A DNA stretch of 64,000 bases from Ophioderma brevispina (lineage: Eukaryota; Echinodermata; Ophiuroidea; Amphilepidida; Ophiodermatidae): contig JAMKCH010012473.1 of assembly GCA_023653785.1 (NCBI GenBank), forward strand, positions 62,001 through 126,000, read 5' to 3'. The position numbers and the translations under genes are program-made. Of this stretch, positions 1 to 11,199 are shown in pieces. Each line of letters opens with the position of its first letter. Position 1 is the stretch's first letter. The notes beneath the pieces are model-generated. The model saw only the letters and a list, made by a program, of their open reading frames with translations. It did no database searches and was not told the origin of the DNA.

Positions 1-1228
1 ATTTGTGTATATGTTTCTGCTATCGTGTGATCATGATAATTCATAACAAATTTTCTTGTTATTACGACCATAAATTGTGTAATTCAACAATTCAGTACTC
101 AATATAGCACATATTTACACTTCCTTTAGGCCTCAAATAATTGAAAAACGTGAACATGGGAATATTACTATGCTCTTCATGTCTGCAAGGTCCCGGTCTC
201 AAACAGTGTTATCCTAAGGCGCCGAAAGTACATGGCTTTCATCTGTTGGTCTTGCGTGGACTGTAATATAATACGGCTTACTACTTTAGTCTCCCTCACC
301 AACCAGATCCATTGGCTCTTTATAGTCATTGCTAGCTGAACACGATCAAATGCTAGCCAGTCCAGGTAAAAAGTTGACGTGTTTCAACGAAATCTAATAC
401 TGACCACGAATGACAGACTTGGCCGATTTTGCTGCGGCGGTATGGTGGTGTCAAATTTTGATGTTGTCAACTAGATAGGCATTTTGCAACTCCGTACAGA
501 TCGAATTTTAGTAGGTGTGTAAAAAATGATGGGTAATAACTACAAAGCCATTACACGAGCTGTTGGTGTTTATGGATTTTATATTCCAAATTTCCAGAGG
601 AAGGAATGGAAATCCAGAGGAATGAATGAAAATATTTCATACGATCACAGACTACCGTTTCAATCGTAGATGATTCTAGGTATTAATTATATTTAATTTG
701 ACATGATGCCCTATGTATTAGCATCAATCTGGATTATGTGTTCTTGTCACGATGTCCAATATGAAATAGTGCTTAGATTTCCCTCTGATAATTTTGTAAG
801 CTCAAAATACTGGCAGAGAGTAAATGACATTTCATCATGACTAAAATAATGCAAAGGCTGAATATTAGCGCTGCCGTAGCATTTAGATAATTTCATCTCC
901 AACTGCATAATATAAAAAGCCTCTTTTTTCTTCTCTTGAAAAACAATGTGCTCCGAGACCATTATAATGACATACAGAGCTACAGAACTGCTGCTTTTAA
1001 AATGTTTCCAACAGTTACTACGGTGTTTGTACCTAAAATCTGAAATACATTGTCAATCACTGTCAAGGATTCTGTGTCAATTTCACAAGTAGTACTACAA
1101 TTCAAATCTTGGCTTAAGACTTGTTTCATTCTGCTATTAATGCTAAGGCGTGTTTCCCTATATATTTATGTGATTGTTTGGTATATGCTTATGTCGTACT
1201 TTGTATATTGCTTAGAGACCAGTGTTTT
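1..1228. other. No recognisable feature
   Basis: AT-rich sequence with only short open frames and no protein motif, RNA gene or clear repeat that I can support. Confidence 0.5.
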
Positions 1229-1538
1229 ATAGATGATGTGACCTATGACATTCAGGACGCCTCTGTTGTTTTCTGGCAGGCAAACTGTAGTTTCTATGAC
1301 AGACAACAGAATCTGCCCATAAATTACTTGCAGAACCGTTCCTGCTCTAAATCAGTCACAATATGCAACTGGTAGCATTAGCAATCATGCTTAATAAGAA
1401 TGTTGGTATTGTTTAATTTGAAACAAAAGTTAAGCACAAAAAATAATCCCCATGCAAAGTATAGGGGCCTTTGCCCGTCAGGTTTTCAGACTTTCTCTCT
1501 CTTGCACCAACGGGGGCATCATAGGTCACATCATCTAT
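1229..1538. repeat. Perfect 20-bp inverted repeat with 270-bp loop
   Basis: ATAGATGATGTGACCTATGA at 1229-1248 returns as its exact reverse complement at 1519-1538. Similarity continues weakly outside the 20-mer (a CGCCTCTGTTG-like word on one side, GCCCCCGTTGG on the other). A related word lies at 4400-4435. It is probably an internal part or terminus of the foldback family at 1451-2637. Confidence 0.6.
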
Positions 1539-2637
1539 GTCTATTTTTTATTTCATATAAGTTCAACGTATAGACGATGTGACATTGTAATGTCACCGCC
1601 GGACAAGGAAAAATACGCTGCCTGGAAGTATACGCCTGCACCTGTAGGACATGTACTTTTAAAATTATAGTCTCTGTCCCAGTACTTGGTGGGTGGCCCG
1701 GAAACTCATCCAACAAATCTGGTGGAGTCCGATATGATCTGGTCGCTGATTGGTTGAAATCTACACAAGAGTAAAAACAAAACATCGACTGGCCGGTAGA
1801 GCATATTTCGAAACAGATAGATGTCTTGATGAGATGTCCTTGTACCGAAAACATTGCAAGAAATTCTTTCAAAGTGTGTATATGCTGTAGTATTGCATTT
1901 TAGTAAGTTTATTTTAGGCCCTGTTTTGAACCTTTATGAATGAACCGCACGTTGTTAACGGCTAGCTAATTGGAGCACTCATATCAAAGATCATGACTCG
2001 AGCGTACTAAAAATAGCTGACTAATCGGCGATCTACCAGTAACGAAATTCATCAGACTTTTGGTGGTGAGCATTCGCAGTATACGTTCCGCAGGATACCC
2101 ATCAAGTCTTGTGGCCGAGACTAGGAACACAATAGCATGAAAAATATTCAGACAATGAAACGGACCCTTACTGAAATCACTTACTAGTACACAAATTTGA
2201 AAACAATTTGGGTGTTTACATTTTATCAGCTATAGGAGTTTGGCTGATCGTTAACAAGGTGCAGTTCATTTATCAAGGTTTAAGGCAGAGCCTAAAGTAA
2301 ACTTACGTAAATGCAATACTACAGCATAAACAACCTTTGAAAGAGCTTCTTGCAATGTTTTCAGCCCGTTTTCAGTACAAAACATCACATCAACACATCT
2401 ATAATTGTGAAATGTGCTCTACCGGTCGGTCGATGTTTTGTCGGTCGATGTTTTTTGTCTCAAGATCTTGAGAAAATATCAACCGATCAGCGACGAGATC
2501 GTACCGAACTCCTCCAGACTGGGTGATTATTCGCAGTATACGAGCCCGTTGGGGCACCCAACAAGTACTGGGAACGAGACAATTGTGTCCCTTTAAACAA
2601 AAATGCCCGACGGGCTCAACTTTGCATTCTTGTCAAT
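1451..2637. mobile_element. Foldback element with diverged arms of about 400-500 bp
   Basis: The left arm (about 1451-1975) and the reverse complement of the right arm (about 2232-2637) share, in the same order, ATGCAAAGT, GCCCGTC, CCAGTACTTG(G/T)TGGG, CATCGAC(T/C)G, ACCGGTAGAGCA, AAAACATTGCAAGAA and GCTGTAGTATTGCATTT. The left arm carries about 170 bp absent from the right. A third, partial copy of the arm (GCAGTATACG...AAGTCTTGTGGCC) lies in the loop at 2070-2135. The arms contain short open frames (for example 1531-1872, -) that are by-products of the repeat. No target duplication was identified. It is probably a decayed foldback or MITE-like DNA transposon. Confidence 0.7.
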
Positions 2638-2740
2638 TGTGGTCTATATTTAACTAATAGCTAGATTAATTTGCTACAGTGAGCTAGTAATGTTTCAAAT
2701 TAACAATTATATTTGCATATTTTGCAGATACATGTTTTAA

Positions 2741-3104
2741 AGCCACTATCAGCGATTCTTTTACGATGTAAACAAATCGCACCCCCTATTTTTCATCGAA
2801 GTCCATTTATTTGCACTGTTGTATTGGAAATTGCTGTAGTAAAGACCCATGTAAGTGGCTAAGCGTAACACGCCGTATTTGTCAAATTATGATTTTTATG
2901 TTTTGTGTACTAAAAAGTCGGGATCCGACTTTGTAAAGGTCTAGAAACAGCCGAAAATGGCATCTTCAAGACCACTTTAACATGCTTAAGTGTCTGGTTT
3001 TTTCCCAAAGAACAGTGATATAAGGTGTTGATATGACCTAGCACTAGCAATTTAGAGGCAAAATCGGCATTTTAAATTTTTGGGGAAAATGACTGATAGT
3101 GGCT
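2741..3104. mobile_element. TTAA-flanked MITE 1 (364 bp)
   Basis: A perfect 12-bp terminal inverted repeat AGCCACTATCAG / CTGATAGTGGCT bounds a 364-bp segment, and both ends are flanked by TTAA (2737-2740 and 3105-3108). The interior has no coding potential. A TTAA duplication is the hallmark of piggyBac-type insertion, but these termini do not start with the usual CCC, so the transposase source is unknown. Two more elements in the window share the TTAA|AG...CT|TTAA layout (38857-38987 and 60524-60892). Confidence 0.75.
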
Positions 3105-3108
3105 TTAA

Positions 3109-4178
3109 GATGATTCAAAGGCAGTTGTAGAAATAACTGCAAATAACCGTATTATAGGCCATATTTATGATCGACTACTAAACTCTATTGAAGACCATTA
3201 AATGTGGAATCTGTTATAAAGCGCTAACAATGAAATTATCAATATATAATTTTAAAAGTGATCAATTTATTGATTTACTGATACGTACGTCATAGTTCAG
3301 TTTTAATTCCCGGGAAGATATATAGACAGATGTGCGTGCTAAATTATTAGAGCTTTGACATTAATAAACATGCGCTGGTATCAAACTCGTAAAATGCTTC
3401 TAAGCCAGATGTTCACCGACATTGTGTAGATCAAACGCGGGATGCTTTTTGAAACCGTCTCTAAAATAGTGAGTCTTCAGTTTCATTAACATAGAATAAA
3501 ATTACCACAAATTTTACACAACATGTACTTAAAGTCACCGTGTAAGTGAGGACTAGTTAGCATAGGGATATTTCTGTATAATTTCCTTACCTGTATCGGA
3601 TGAAAGTATCAAATGAGATGAATTGATTTCAAGTAATGACGGTCGATGTATTAATGTATACAAACACGTAATAATCGGCAATGTCAGTTCAGATACTACA
3701 GTGAAGATTGGTGCTGATGATGGTCAAATGTAGATCATTATGTTATTCTTCATCTAGGTTGATCCATGACCGTGAATCGTTAACTGACGATGGAACCTAC
3801 CACGGATTACGATTTGAAATCAATTATCTGCTTAAAGTTTTATACCGAAAGGCATTGTGGGAATTGGAGTCCTGCAGTATCAGCTCACACATATCATGGC
3901 AGATGTACTGATGATCACACTGTATTTTTCACTACGCACCTCAAAGAAATGTACATATTCCAAGAATAATCCCAATCAACCATAAGTCCATTCCAGTCAT
4001 TTTGGCTCACGATTTCTCCCATGAGTGTTGTTTTAACCGTACATTCTACCAGCGGGTGATGGAGAGCTTGCTATCATTCAAATGTTGCTCATGTTGTGTT
4101 TGCTCATGCACTGAAGCTCAAAGAGAACGAATTTGCGCCATCTACAGTTGATTGCTGAGATCGCGTATCGTCTCATCG
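3109..4178. other. No recognisable feature
   Basis: AT-rich, only short open frames. The 67-residue frame at 3708-3911 (+) shows no motif. Confidence 0.5.
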
Positions 4179-4198
4179 AGCAGACGACGTCGTCTGCT
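4179..4198. repeat. Perfect 20-bp palindrome
   Basis: AGCAGACGACGTCGTCTGCT is exactly self-complementary, with ACGT at the centre. It sits in otherwise unremarkable sequence. Confidence 0.9.
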
Positions 4199-4424
4199 GA
4201 TTATTAACTTTATATTAGAGCCCTCTTGAACTTGGACTTAAGATGATATACAAATATGTACTACCATGAGAGGCTCTGGTTAAAGCTGTGTTCCCGCAGT
4301 GACTGCAGCAAAATGGCGCTACTGCAATTACCGAGGGACTATAGTTTTAAACCAGAGACTCGAATAAAGACAGAATATATTTGTTTTATTTTGTTTTATG
4401 TGACATTTGTTTATGTTTTTGGCG

Positions 4425-4500
4425 CCCCCTGTTGGTTCAAGAGAGAAAAAACTGAAAAACTGACGGGCAAAAGCCCTTATACTTTGCATGGGGAAATTGC
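4425..4500 (-). repeat. Inverted copy of the 1447-1520 terminus
   Basis: The reverse complement of this stretch matches 1447-1515 closely: CCCCATGCAAAGTATA, TTTGCCCGTCAG, CTCTCTTG and CCAAC(A/G)GGGG occur in the same order. It marks a partial copy of the same repeat family, ending immediately beside the 16-bp array. Confidence 0.65.
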
Positions 4501-4504
4501 GGGT

Positions 4505-4616
4505 CTAATAATTTTTTCATCTAATATCCATTTGGTCTAATACCCAATTGGCCTAATATCCATCTAGTTTAATGTCCATCTTGTCTAATATCCATTTGGT
4601 CTAATAATTCGAATTT
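4505..4616 (+). repeat. Tandem array of 16-bp units (7 copies)
   Basis: Seven consecutive 16-mers follow the consensus CTAATATCCATTTGGT without an indel: 4505, 4521, 4537, 4553, 4569, 4585 and 4601 are unit starts. The same unit occurs in reverse orientation at 6774-6861, so the two arrays form terminal inverted repeats around the LINE segment between them. The right edge of this array cuts the LINE reading frame in mid-ORF. Confidence 0.9.
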
Positions 4617-6770
4617 GCTCTTCGTCTTCTCGATGTGGGTCTTATAAGAGAGAGAGAGTGCGGTCCAAGGTAACTCCTAGGTGGACAGGTTTATCACAGT
4701 GCTCCAGGGGTGTTCCAGACCAGGTAACTTTAAGCTGATGTTTGGCTTCACGGTTGCGTAGATGGAAAGCACGCACCTCTGGAGAGTCTCTCTTCAACAG
4801 CTGTGAAGTCTGCATCTTGAGCGCTAATTCCAAGATCATCTGCATAAATAAAACGACAGGTTCCTGCACTCCTAGGTTGGTCGTTGGTATAGATGTTGTG
4901 GTAGTCCATTCTTGAGCCTATGCCATCGGCTCTTCTTCGCTCCTAGCTGAACAAAGAACATCCTGTTTGCCAGCAATCCTTTGATAAGCTCAGTCAAGCG
5001 GATATCCTTGGTGATTTCCAGAATCTTATGGAGTAGGCATCTGTGATTAACTGTGTCGTAGGCTGCTGATAGGTCGGCGAACACAACCCCGGTTACCATA
5101 CCCTTCTCGAAACCATCTTCAATGTGTTGAGTTAGGCTGAGTACTTGGCTTTTAGTTGATTTGCCTGGCCGGAAACCTACTTGTTCTGGTATGAGGTGTT
5201 CGTCTATCACAGGTGCGATAAGATTGAGCAGGAGACGTTTAAAGAACTTGTAGGTATGGCTGAGGAGTGATATTGGTCTGTAGCTCTTGGGATTTGATGG
5301 ATCTTTCCCAGGCTTTAGGAGTGCCATAATATGAGGCAGCAATTGTAGAGTTCAAGAAGCCATACCTTTCCTACTGGGCCGAAATTTTTGAGCTGCTCCG
5401 ATGAGATGTTGTCAAGGCCTACTGGTTTTCCTGGTTGAAGTTTAGCAATACCGGATTCCAATTCGTCCATGTTGAAGGGGCGAGTGAAACTAGGGTTATT
5501 GGGCTTCTTGCTGCACTTGCCATTTAAAAGCAGTTGGTAGGTAACTTGGTTGGGTGCGACATTTGGCTGCTATGGAGGTTCTGTTGGATCCCCTCGTGGC
5601 TTCCGGATGGTAGACCATGCTTTCTTGCTGTTTAGGTCATATCGGTGGATTCAATTAGAGTATGTCAGGTTTTGATCTTTTCCTGGGAGACTCCGAAACT
5701 TCCTCACCTTTAGCAGTTGTTTCAGCCGAAAAAGGATCAGCTTCAAACATGGTGATATACTCTTGATTCCTTGGAAAGTCCTGGTATATATTCCGTCCTA
5801 CAGCCTCTGGGTATGAATCTCCGGGCAGTCGTGTTCACAAGTTGGGCAAATATGTCTTAGTTATGGGGTTTTGGAGCAATCCTCTTCACGTTCTGATCCA
5901 GGTCATCAGTGAATCATTGCCAGTCTGCTTTCCTGTAGTTAAAGCGACGCTTAAAAAGCACTTTGTTTGGTCTTACTGCAGCGTGGACTTGGATACCGAT
6001 TGGTCGATGTTGAGTTAGGGGAACAGGATCCAGAATCTTGCTACACAGGTTAGAGATGTTTTGCTAACAATAGCTAGATCAGGGTTGTAACCTCTCTTCC
6101 AACGGGCGCTATGAAATGATGGCGGAAGCTTAGGGTCGTGAAGGAGACGTAGATGTTGACTGTCTATCCATTCTTCGACAGCTTGTCCATCTTTGTTAGT
6201 TTCATTGTAGCCCCATTGGGTACTATGGCTGTTGAAATCGCCAATGGAGAAGTGAGGTTTGGTGGAATTCCCAAGGCTGAGTTGAGGGTGCTTGAAGTCT
6301 ACTGATGGAGGTTTGTAGACGGATGTAACTATGACAGTGCTGAGCTCAATGGTGAGTACTTCGATGTTGTTGTCATCAGACATTGAGGTTGATTCTACTG
6401 TGGTGCCTGTTTTCACATATATAGCACTTCCATATTGTCGATGTGGTCTCTCGATGGCAAGGACCATTCCTGGTATGGTTGTGCGGTGGTTATCGACTCA
6501 TCTGTGGGTTTCCTGTAGGCATAGGACATCGCATTGGAGATTTGTACACATATCAGCAATGATGTTATTTTTTACATTAGAAAACCCTCCACGTTCAATG
6601 ATGCTATAGTCAAGGCAGACCATAGAAAAGGTCTGCGATGGGGTCTAGTCATGATATAGGTATACCTAAGAAATGATGTTATGGGAAAACAGTGTTTGGT
6701 GTTGTAGAGATTAGTTCACTGGCTGGCAGTTACTAACAGGGGAGACCACAAGACGGTTCTCTACTTCTCC
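4613..6770 (-). pseudogene. Non-LTR retrotransposon (LINE) endonuclease plus reverse transcriptase, broken
   Basis: The remnant encodes the apurinic-like endonuclease and RT of a LINE, which nick target DNA and copy the element RNA. Reading down the - strand: QETH at 6504-6515; GDFN at 6231-6242 followed by SHSTQWGY and NPDLAIVS (6015-6467 is open for 150 residues); then PFNMDELESGI and LQPGKPVGLDNI around 5350-5460; then the RT core KSYRPISLLSHTYKFF, GFRPGKSTKS and FADLSAAYDTVNHRCLL in the frame 4872-5342. A deletion removes most of the stretch after NGLPQ. The catalytic YADD is intact at 4835-4846, followed by AFHLRNREAKHQL and LGVTLDRTLSYK, where the frame stops at the 16-bp array. Several frameshifts show that it is dead. 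The motifs suit the Jockey superfamily; the clade is my inference. Confidence 0.92.
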
Positions 6771-6773
6771 CCC

Positions 6774-6861
6774 AACTAAATGGTTATTAGACTAATGATA
6801 TTAGGCCAATTGGAGTTAGACAAAATAGCCATTAGACCAAGTGGGATTAGACCAAATTAAG
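6774..6861 (-). repeat. Inverted partner array of the 16-bp unit
   Basis: Units such as ACTAAATGGTTATTAG and ACAAAATAGCCATTAG repeat every 14-16 bp about five to six times. They are the reverse complement of the array at 4505-4616. Units here carry 1-2 bp deletions, so the copy is less regular. With the left array it encloses 2.2 kb of LINE sequence that is truncated at both array edges. Confidence 0.85.
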
Positions 6862-9479
6862 TCACCTTGACCATAGAGACGCTCGAGACAGTTGAGCCAC
6901 AGAAACACATATGACGGAAACAGTTCGAAGGATCCTTTTTCAGGCGGAAGACAGCAAAACAGAAAATCCCACAAAACATGTTTTGAAGGAAAGTATTAAC
7001 TTAAACACCAAAGAGTAAGAAAATACAAACTCTAAAAGTCGGATCCGTTCATACCGCACTGCATTCTGTTGCGTTGCTGAAAAATTATATTGATCACTTT
7101 CTGCTGCTGTTCAACGCAACTCACTGCAAATCCCATGGTGGATGATCCGATCGACAACCCCGTCCCCACACCATTAAAATTGAAATTTTAAAACATAATT
7201 ATTAATAACACGGTAAGAATATGGTAAATTATTTTTTTCCAAAAGGAACTAAATCCAAAGTTCGCCATTTTGAACTTTGCATTTACTAATTTTAGGGGGC
7301 AAAATTGTACTTTGTATTTATATTATTAAGAAAATTGCACACATGAAAGCAATCCATTCCGTGTAATTCAACTTAAAATTTTAAAAATAACCACAACAAT
7401 AATCACACAAAACAGCTATTGGAGTTAGCGCCTTTTGAAATTAAACTCCTCATTTGTTGGCTGAGATTTACAGAAATACTCGCCAGTTTACATTCCTTTT
7501 GCCAATTCTATACATTATTAAAAGAATCATGCCCAATCTGCCTTCATTACCAACCTGAATTACCCCAAGGTACAAGATTAATTCACCAAATGACCGCCTT
7601 TTCAACATGTGACCGGATTTTTTTTAGTTATGAAACACCAAAGGTAGAGTGCATCGAAATGCCCAGCACAAAAAGCTCTCGGTATGGGTAATAGTGGGCC
7701 AATCGAGATGAAATCGGTGAGCTTGGAGTAAATTGCCATTAAATTTGAGAAAACATATCAGTCTAACATGTTATTAATCATAACATAACTAGTGCATTTT
7801 CAGACATTTAAAAGCATTGTGTTCCAGATGCCGTGCAAGAAATTTAAAGAAGTGAACCATTTGTTTAAGGCTTACGGCAGCTGGTGATGGGAAAACTACC
7901 CGCATCCAAAAAAGAATGCGGATATCCACAAAAAAAGTGGATCACGCTGTTGATTATGCAATACGAAGGTGGCATATTCCAAGCGACTTACAACTCGACC
8001 TCTTCTAAATAGCTTTACCTATATTACAACTATACCATCATGCTGGCATAAATGAGCCTTAAAATATGCTGAATGACCATCGTGACAGTGTCTCTCAATT
8101 GTATCCATGTATAGTACATGTGGAATTGTATTTTCGTAAAAATTTCATCATACAATCTTGCAACCAAGGTTTTCTAAATCCAAATTGTATGAGGATCCAA
8201 AATCAATCGGTGTCATTTTTTTAATGTGTTCTTGGATGTATTCTAGGCAAAGGGTTTATACAGGGGTCAAAATGTCGGGGGAAATGGTGTTTTTAAAGTA
8301 TACCATCAAGTTCAGTACCTTTCAGGTTACAGAAAGGTTATAGTTTTACCCGACCTGAGGGTTTATATACAAGGTTACAAGGCAAAGCGGGTTCAATGTC
8401 ACACTGGGGTTAAAATGTCGATTCAACGTTTGTTTTAAAAATGGTGAACTTGTTCGGTCTTACTGTACAGAAGCCGAAAATATACAGGTTCCCGTTGCCA
8501 AGGACGTTTTGATGTAATTAAGAGCGCAAATATGGCCGTGGTTCACAGGGACTATGGGAGACCACTAGTCAAAATCCTGAAAAAAACTCTCACTTTGAAA
8601 GGTTAAACCCAGAATCTATGTACATTTTCTTATTAGTATAACCCAACGAACGATTTAAAAATAGTTTCAACAAAATCGGACCATGCTATAATAATGACCT
8701 TGAAAATTTCTTAGCCTATGGTCTAAAAAAAGGGCGTAATATGGCCAACTATATACTTATTTAGAACCCTTATGAGCCACCGAACAGATTGGTACAATTT
8801 TAAAACAATTTAAACACTTTATTTTTTCCCCCTGTGCAAATCCCCCCCCCCCTTATAAAACACCCCAGAACACATTTTAAAAATGACAACCTTGATTTTC
8901 AGATTCGCCATGAATTTTGTACTTGAAAAACATGGTGTCAAAATTGTAGAAAAACTAAACCAAAACATTATTTACATTTCCAATGTACTAGTACCTTATA
9001 ATTGGTATACGTTTGGCAGTTCGTTGCATTATACCTTGCGCTTTATTGGCAGTTGTCAGAATACTTATATACCACTTGCTAATATCTCGATTTTCACCAC
9101 ACAGGATACTCCCAGGATGGTTTAAACTATCCCATGATGCATTACACTATTCCTACCCTTACTTTACTGTACTCACCACATATCCGTACCGCGTAGGGAG
9201 AAAATGCTGCAGAATTCTAAAAACTACTAAACTTTTTAAATTACGTGAAAAAAATCATCCATTAAGTACTAAAACTGTTTGTATAGAGGGGGAAAGCATT
9301 AAAATCATACAATCAAGTTTTTGGGGGGGAATAAGCTCTGTTGCTGTCACGTGATCAACAAGGCGCAATTTCCAAACCATGAGTACATCGGTTAGATTGG
9401 GTGTTTAGCCAATCGCGCTGATCAAGGAAATTAAGTAGTTTTATTAGTTGATTGGGATAATGAAAACTAAAGTTGGTGG
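6862..9479. other. No recognisable feature; one homopolymer C run
   Basis: AT-rich, with a poly-C tract near 8850. The open frames at 7419-7691 and 8883-9354 have no recognisable domain and no splice or promoter context that I can support. Confidence 0.5.
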
Positions 9480-9511
9480 GGTTTTTTTTTTGTTTTTTTT
9501 TTTTTTTTATG
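9480..9511. repeat. Poly-T tract
   Basis: About 30 bp of nearly pure T, interrupted by a single G. It could be a retroposon A-tail read on the + strand, but no element body is recognisable on either side. Confidence 0.8.
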
Positions 9512-9904
9512 CCGTTTTTTTAGTAAATCCACAAACTTAGTGCTGGACAATGAATAGTGTAGTCCTAATTCTTTCGTACTTTCCTACTTAAGCAAAAGTA
9601 ATTTTTTTAAACCTTCCCGATAATTTTACTTTTTTGGTGATTAAAACAAATTGTTTATTTTTTCACTTGATTTTGTAGTTATTGTTGTACTTTCTCAGTT
9701 GTCAAATTGCATTAAAGATTCCATTCATTGTAATATTAAATTTAAAATAATGTCACTAGAAGGCGAAGAATTATATTTTCTACCTTTCTACTTATAGCAA
9801 ACTCAAATTATGACGTTATTACATACACCCCTCATCATAATGACAAATGTGTGCTTTGAAATGTAACATACGTAAATAGCCCAGTAGTATAGCTCATATA
9901 GCCG

Positions 9905-10300
9905 AATAGTGGACATTTTTGGTAACAACCTGATTTTTATCAGTAATTGCTGGAAAACATGTGTACTATCACTGACAAAAGTCCCCGCAAATCCCCTGGT
10001 GGCATTTTCCGAAATCCAAGATGCGTCCAAAATGGCCTTTTTCAAATATTTGATATATTTTTGGAACTATACATGTTTAAAAAACAAAACAAACATATCC
10101 AAACATATTTTTTGAGTAATGTGTATCTATTTAAAACATAACAGGATTTCAACGCTGTCAAGTACTCAAAATTAAAAATGGACGCCCAAAGATGGCCGCC
10201 ATTTTTTTTTGCAGAAATCGTGAACCGCAGTGTTCAGAAAAATGTAGATCCTAAAAATATAGTACTTTATTTAATGGAATCCCAAAATACCATTACTAAT
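9905..10300 (+). repeat. ATGGC-monomer dispersed element, copy 1
   Basis: Two monomers start at GCGTCC (10023) and GACGCCC (10181), spaced about 158 bp, each near an AAATGGCC / GATGGCCGCCATTTT core. The left edge (9910-10015) carries the same unique flank as the other copies: GGACATTTTTGGTAACAA, ATCA(G/C)TG, CCCCTGGTGG and AATCCAAGATG in order. No coding sequence. Related copies are at 12825-13000, 26465-26935 and 31085-31590. Confidence 0.7.
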
Positions 10301-10839
10301 ATATTGTGTACTATTGACTAATGATATTCAGATACAAGAAAATAAGTATATAAAAATAAAGAGCCACATTTAAATCACGTATCAGAGTTCCTCGTTTCTT
10401 TCACATCTTAGGACATATATTGCAAATATAGGAACTTGCCTTCCACCAGCTTGCACCAATTACGGGGATTAGACCCAATCAAACACCAAACCATTATATG
10501 GGGTCAAAACAATGTAAAGAATAAAAATATTAAAAAAATTAAAATGGTCTGTACTGACATAGTTTTACTTCACATTAGTTAGTGTTGGATCAAAAATGTT
10601 ACTTGGTCTCCAAAAATGAATTAGGACTATTCCAAGTTGCCGTTTGTCACCATATAACATGTATGCGGTAAAAACAAGCTTAATTGGTTTCAAATTAATA
10701 ATTTTTTCCATTATTTCCACAGGAACAAAGACAATTTTTATAGGGTGTGAATATACCCAATCCAAAAAACGCTATGTCACATTTCCTCTAGCGGGTTGGC
10801 TGTTGTTTTTCCTAACATAGAACACCGGTCAATCACGTT
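10301..10839. other. No recognisable feature
   Basis: AT-rich sequence. The 66-residue open frame at 10565-10765 (-) has no recognisable motif. Confidence 0.5.
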
Positions 10840-11182
10840 CCCACGGCCGTGCATGGGATCCGTCGCCAATTTTGGCACTGCGTACGGTCCAACAATCACG
10901 TTTCGTAGTTAACCACACACATGCAGGACAGTCTTCCATACAGACCGGTGGAGTTTGGAGCAGTCTCCATAGACAGGCCTTTACGCAGTGGGGAACGCAA
11001 TGCCCCCAAACGGGGCAAAAGGTCCACTTTCTCTGAATTTTTGTAAAAAAAGGTCCAAAGTTTTTGACAAGACAGCCCACTTTTCGGTGATAAGTAATAA
11101 AAAGGAGCATTCTGGGGTTTAGGTCCACTTTTACCCAAAAAAAGGTCCCCCCCCCCAAAAAAAACATCCTGCTACGGCCCTG
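10840..11182 (-). mobile_element. DNA-transposon-like terminus (CAGGGCCGTA type), copy 1
   Basis: On the - strand the segment begins CAGGGCCGTAGCAGGA (plus positions 11168-11182), then a T run and a G run, then two short AAAGTGGAC-like phrases. The same arrangement of terminus, homopolymers and TGGAC phrases is seen at 23404-23540. A CAGGG start is typical of hAT elements, but no opposite end or target duplication was pinned down, so the class is tentative. The two open frames here on the - strand are non-coding by appearance. Confidence 0.5.
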
Positions 11183-11199
11183 TTCAAAGACCTAACTTG

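Noticed and set aside
1531..1872. 113-codon - strand open frame
   Set aside because: It lies in the arm of the foldback element, and the homologous right arm does not keep the frame.
4505..4616. CRISPR-like regularly spaced repeat
   Set aside because: The 16-bp units are contiguous with no spacers, and the context is an animal genome; it is a tandem array.
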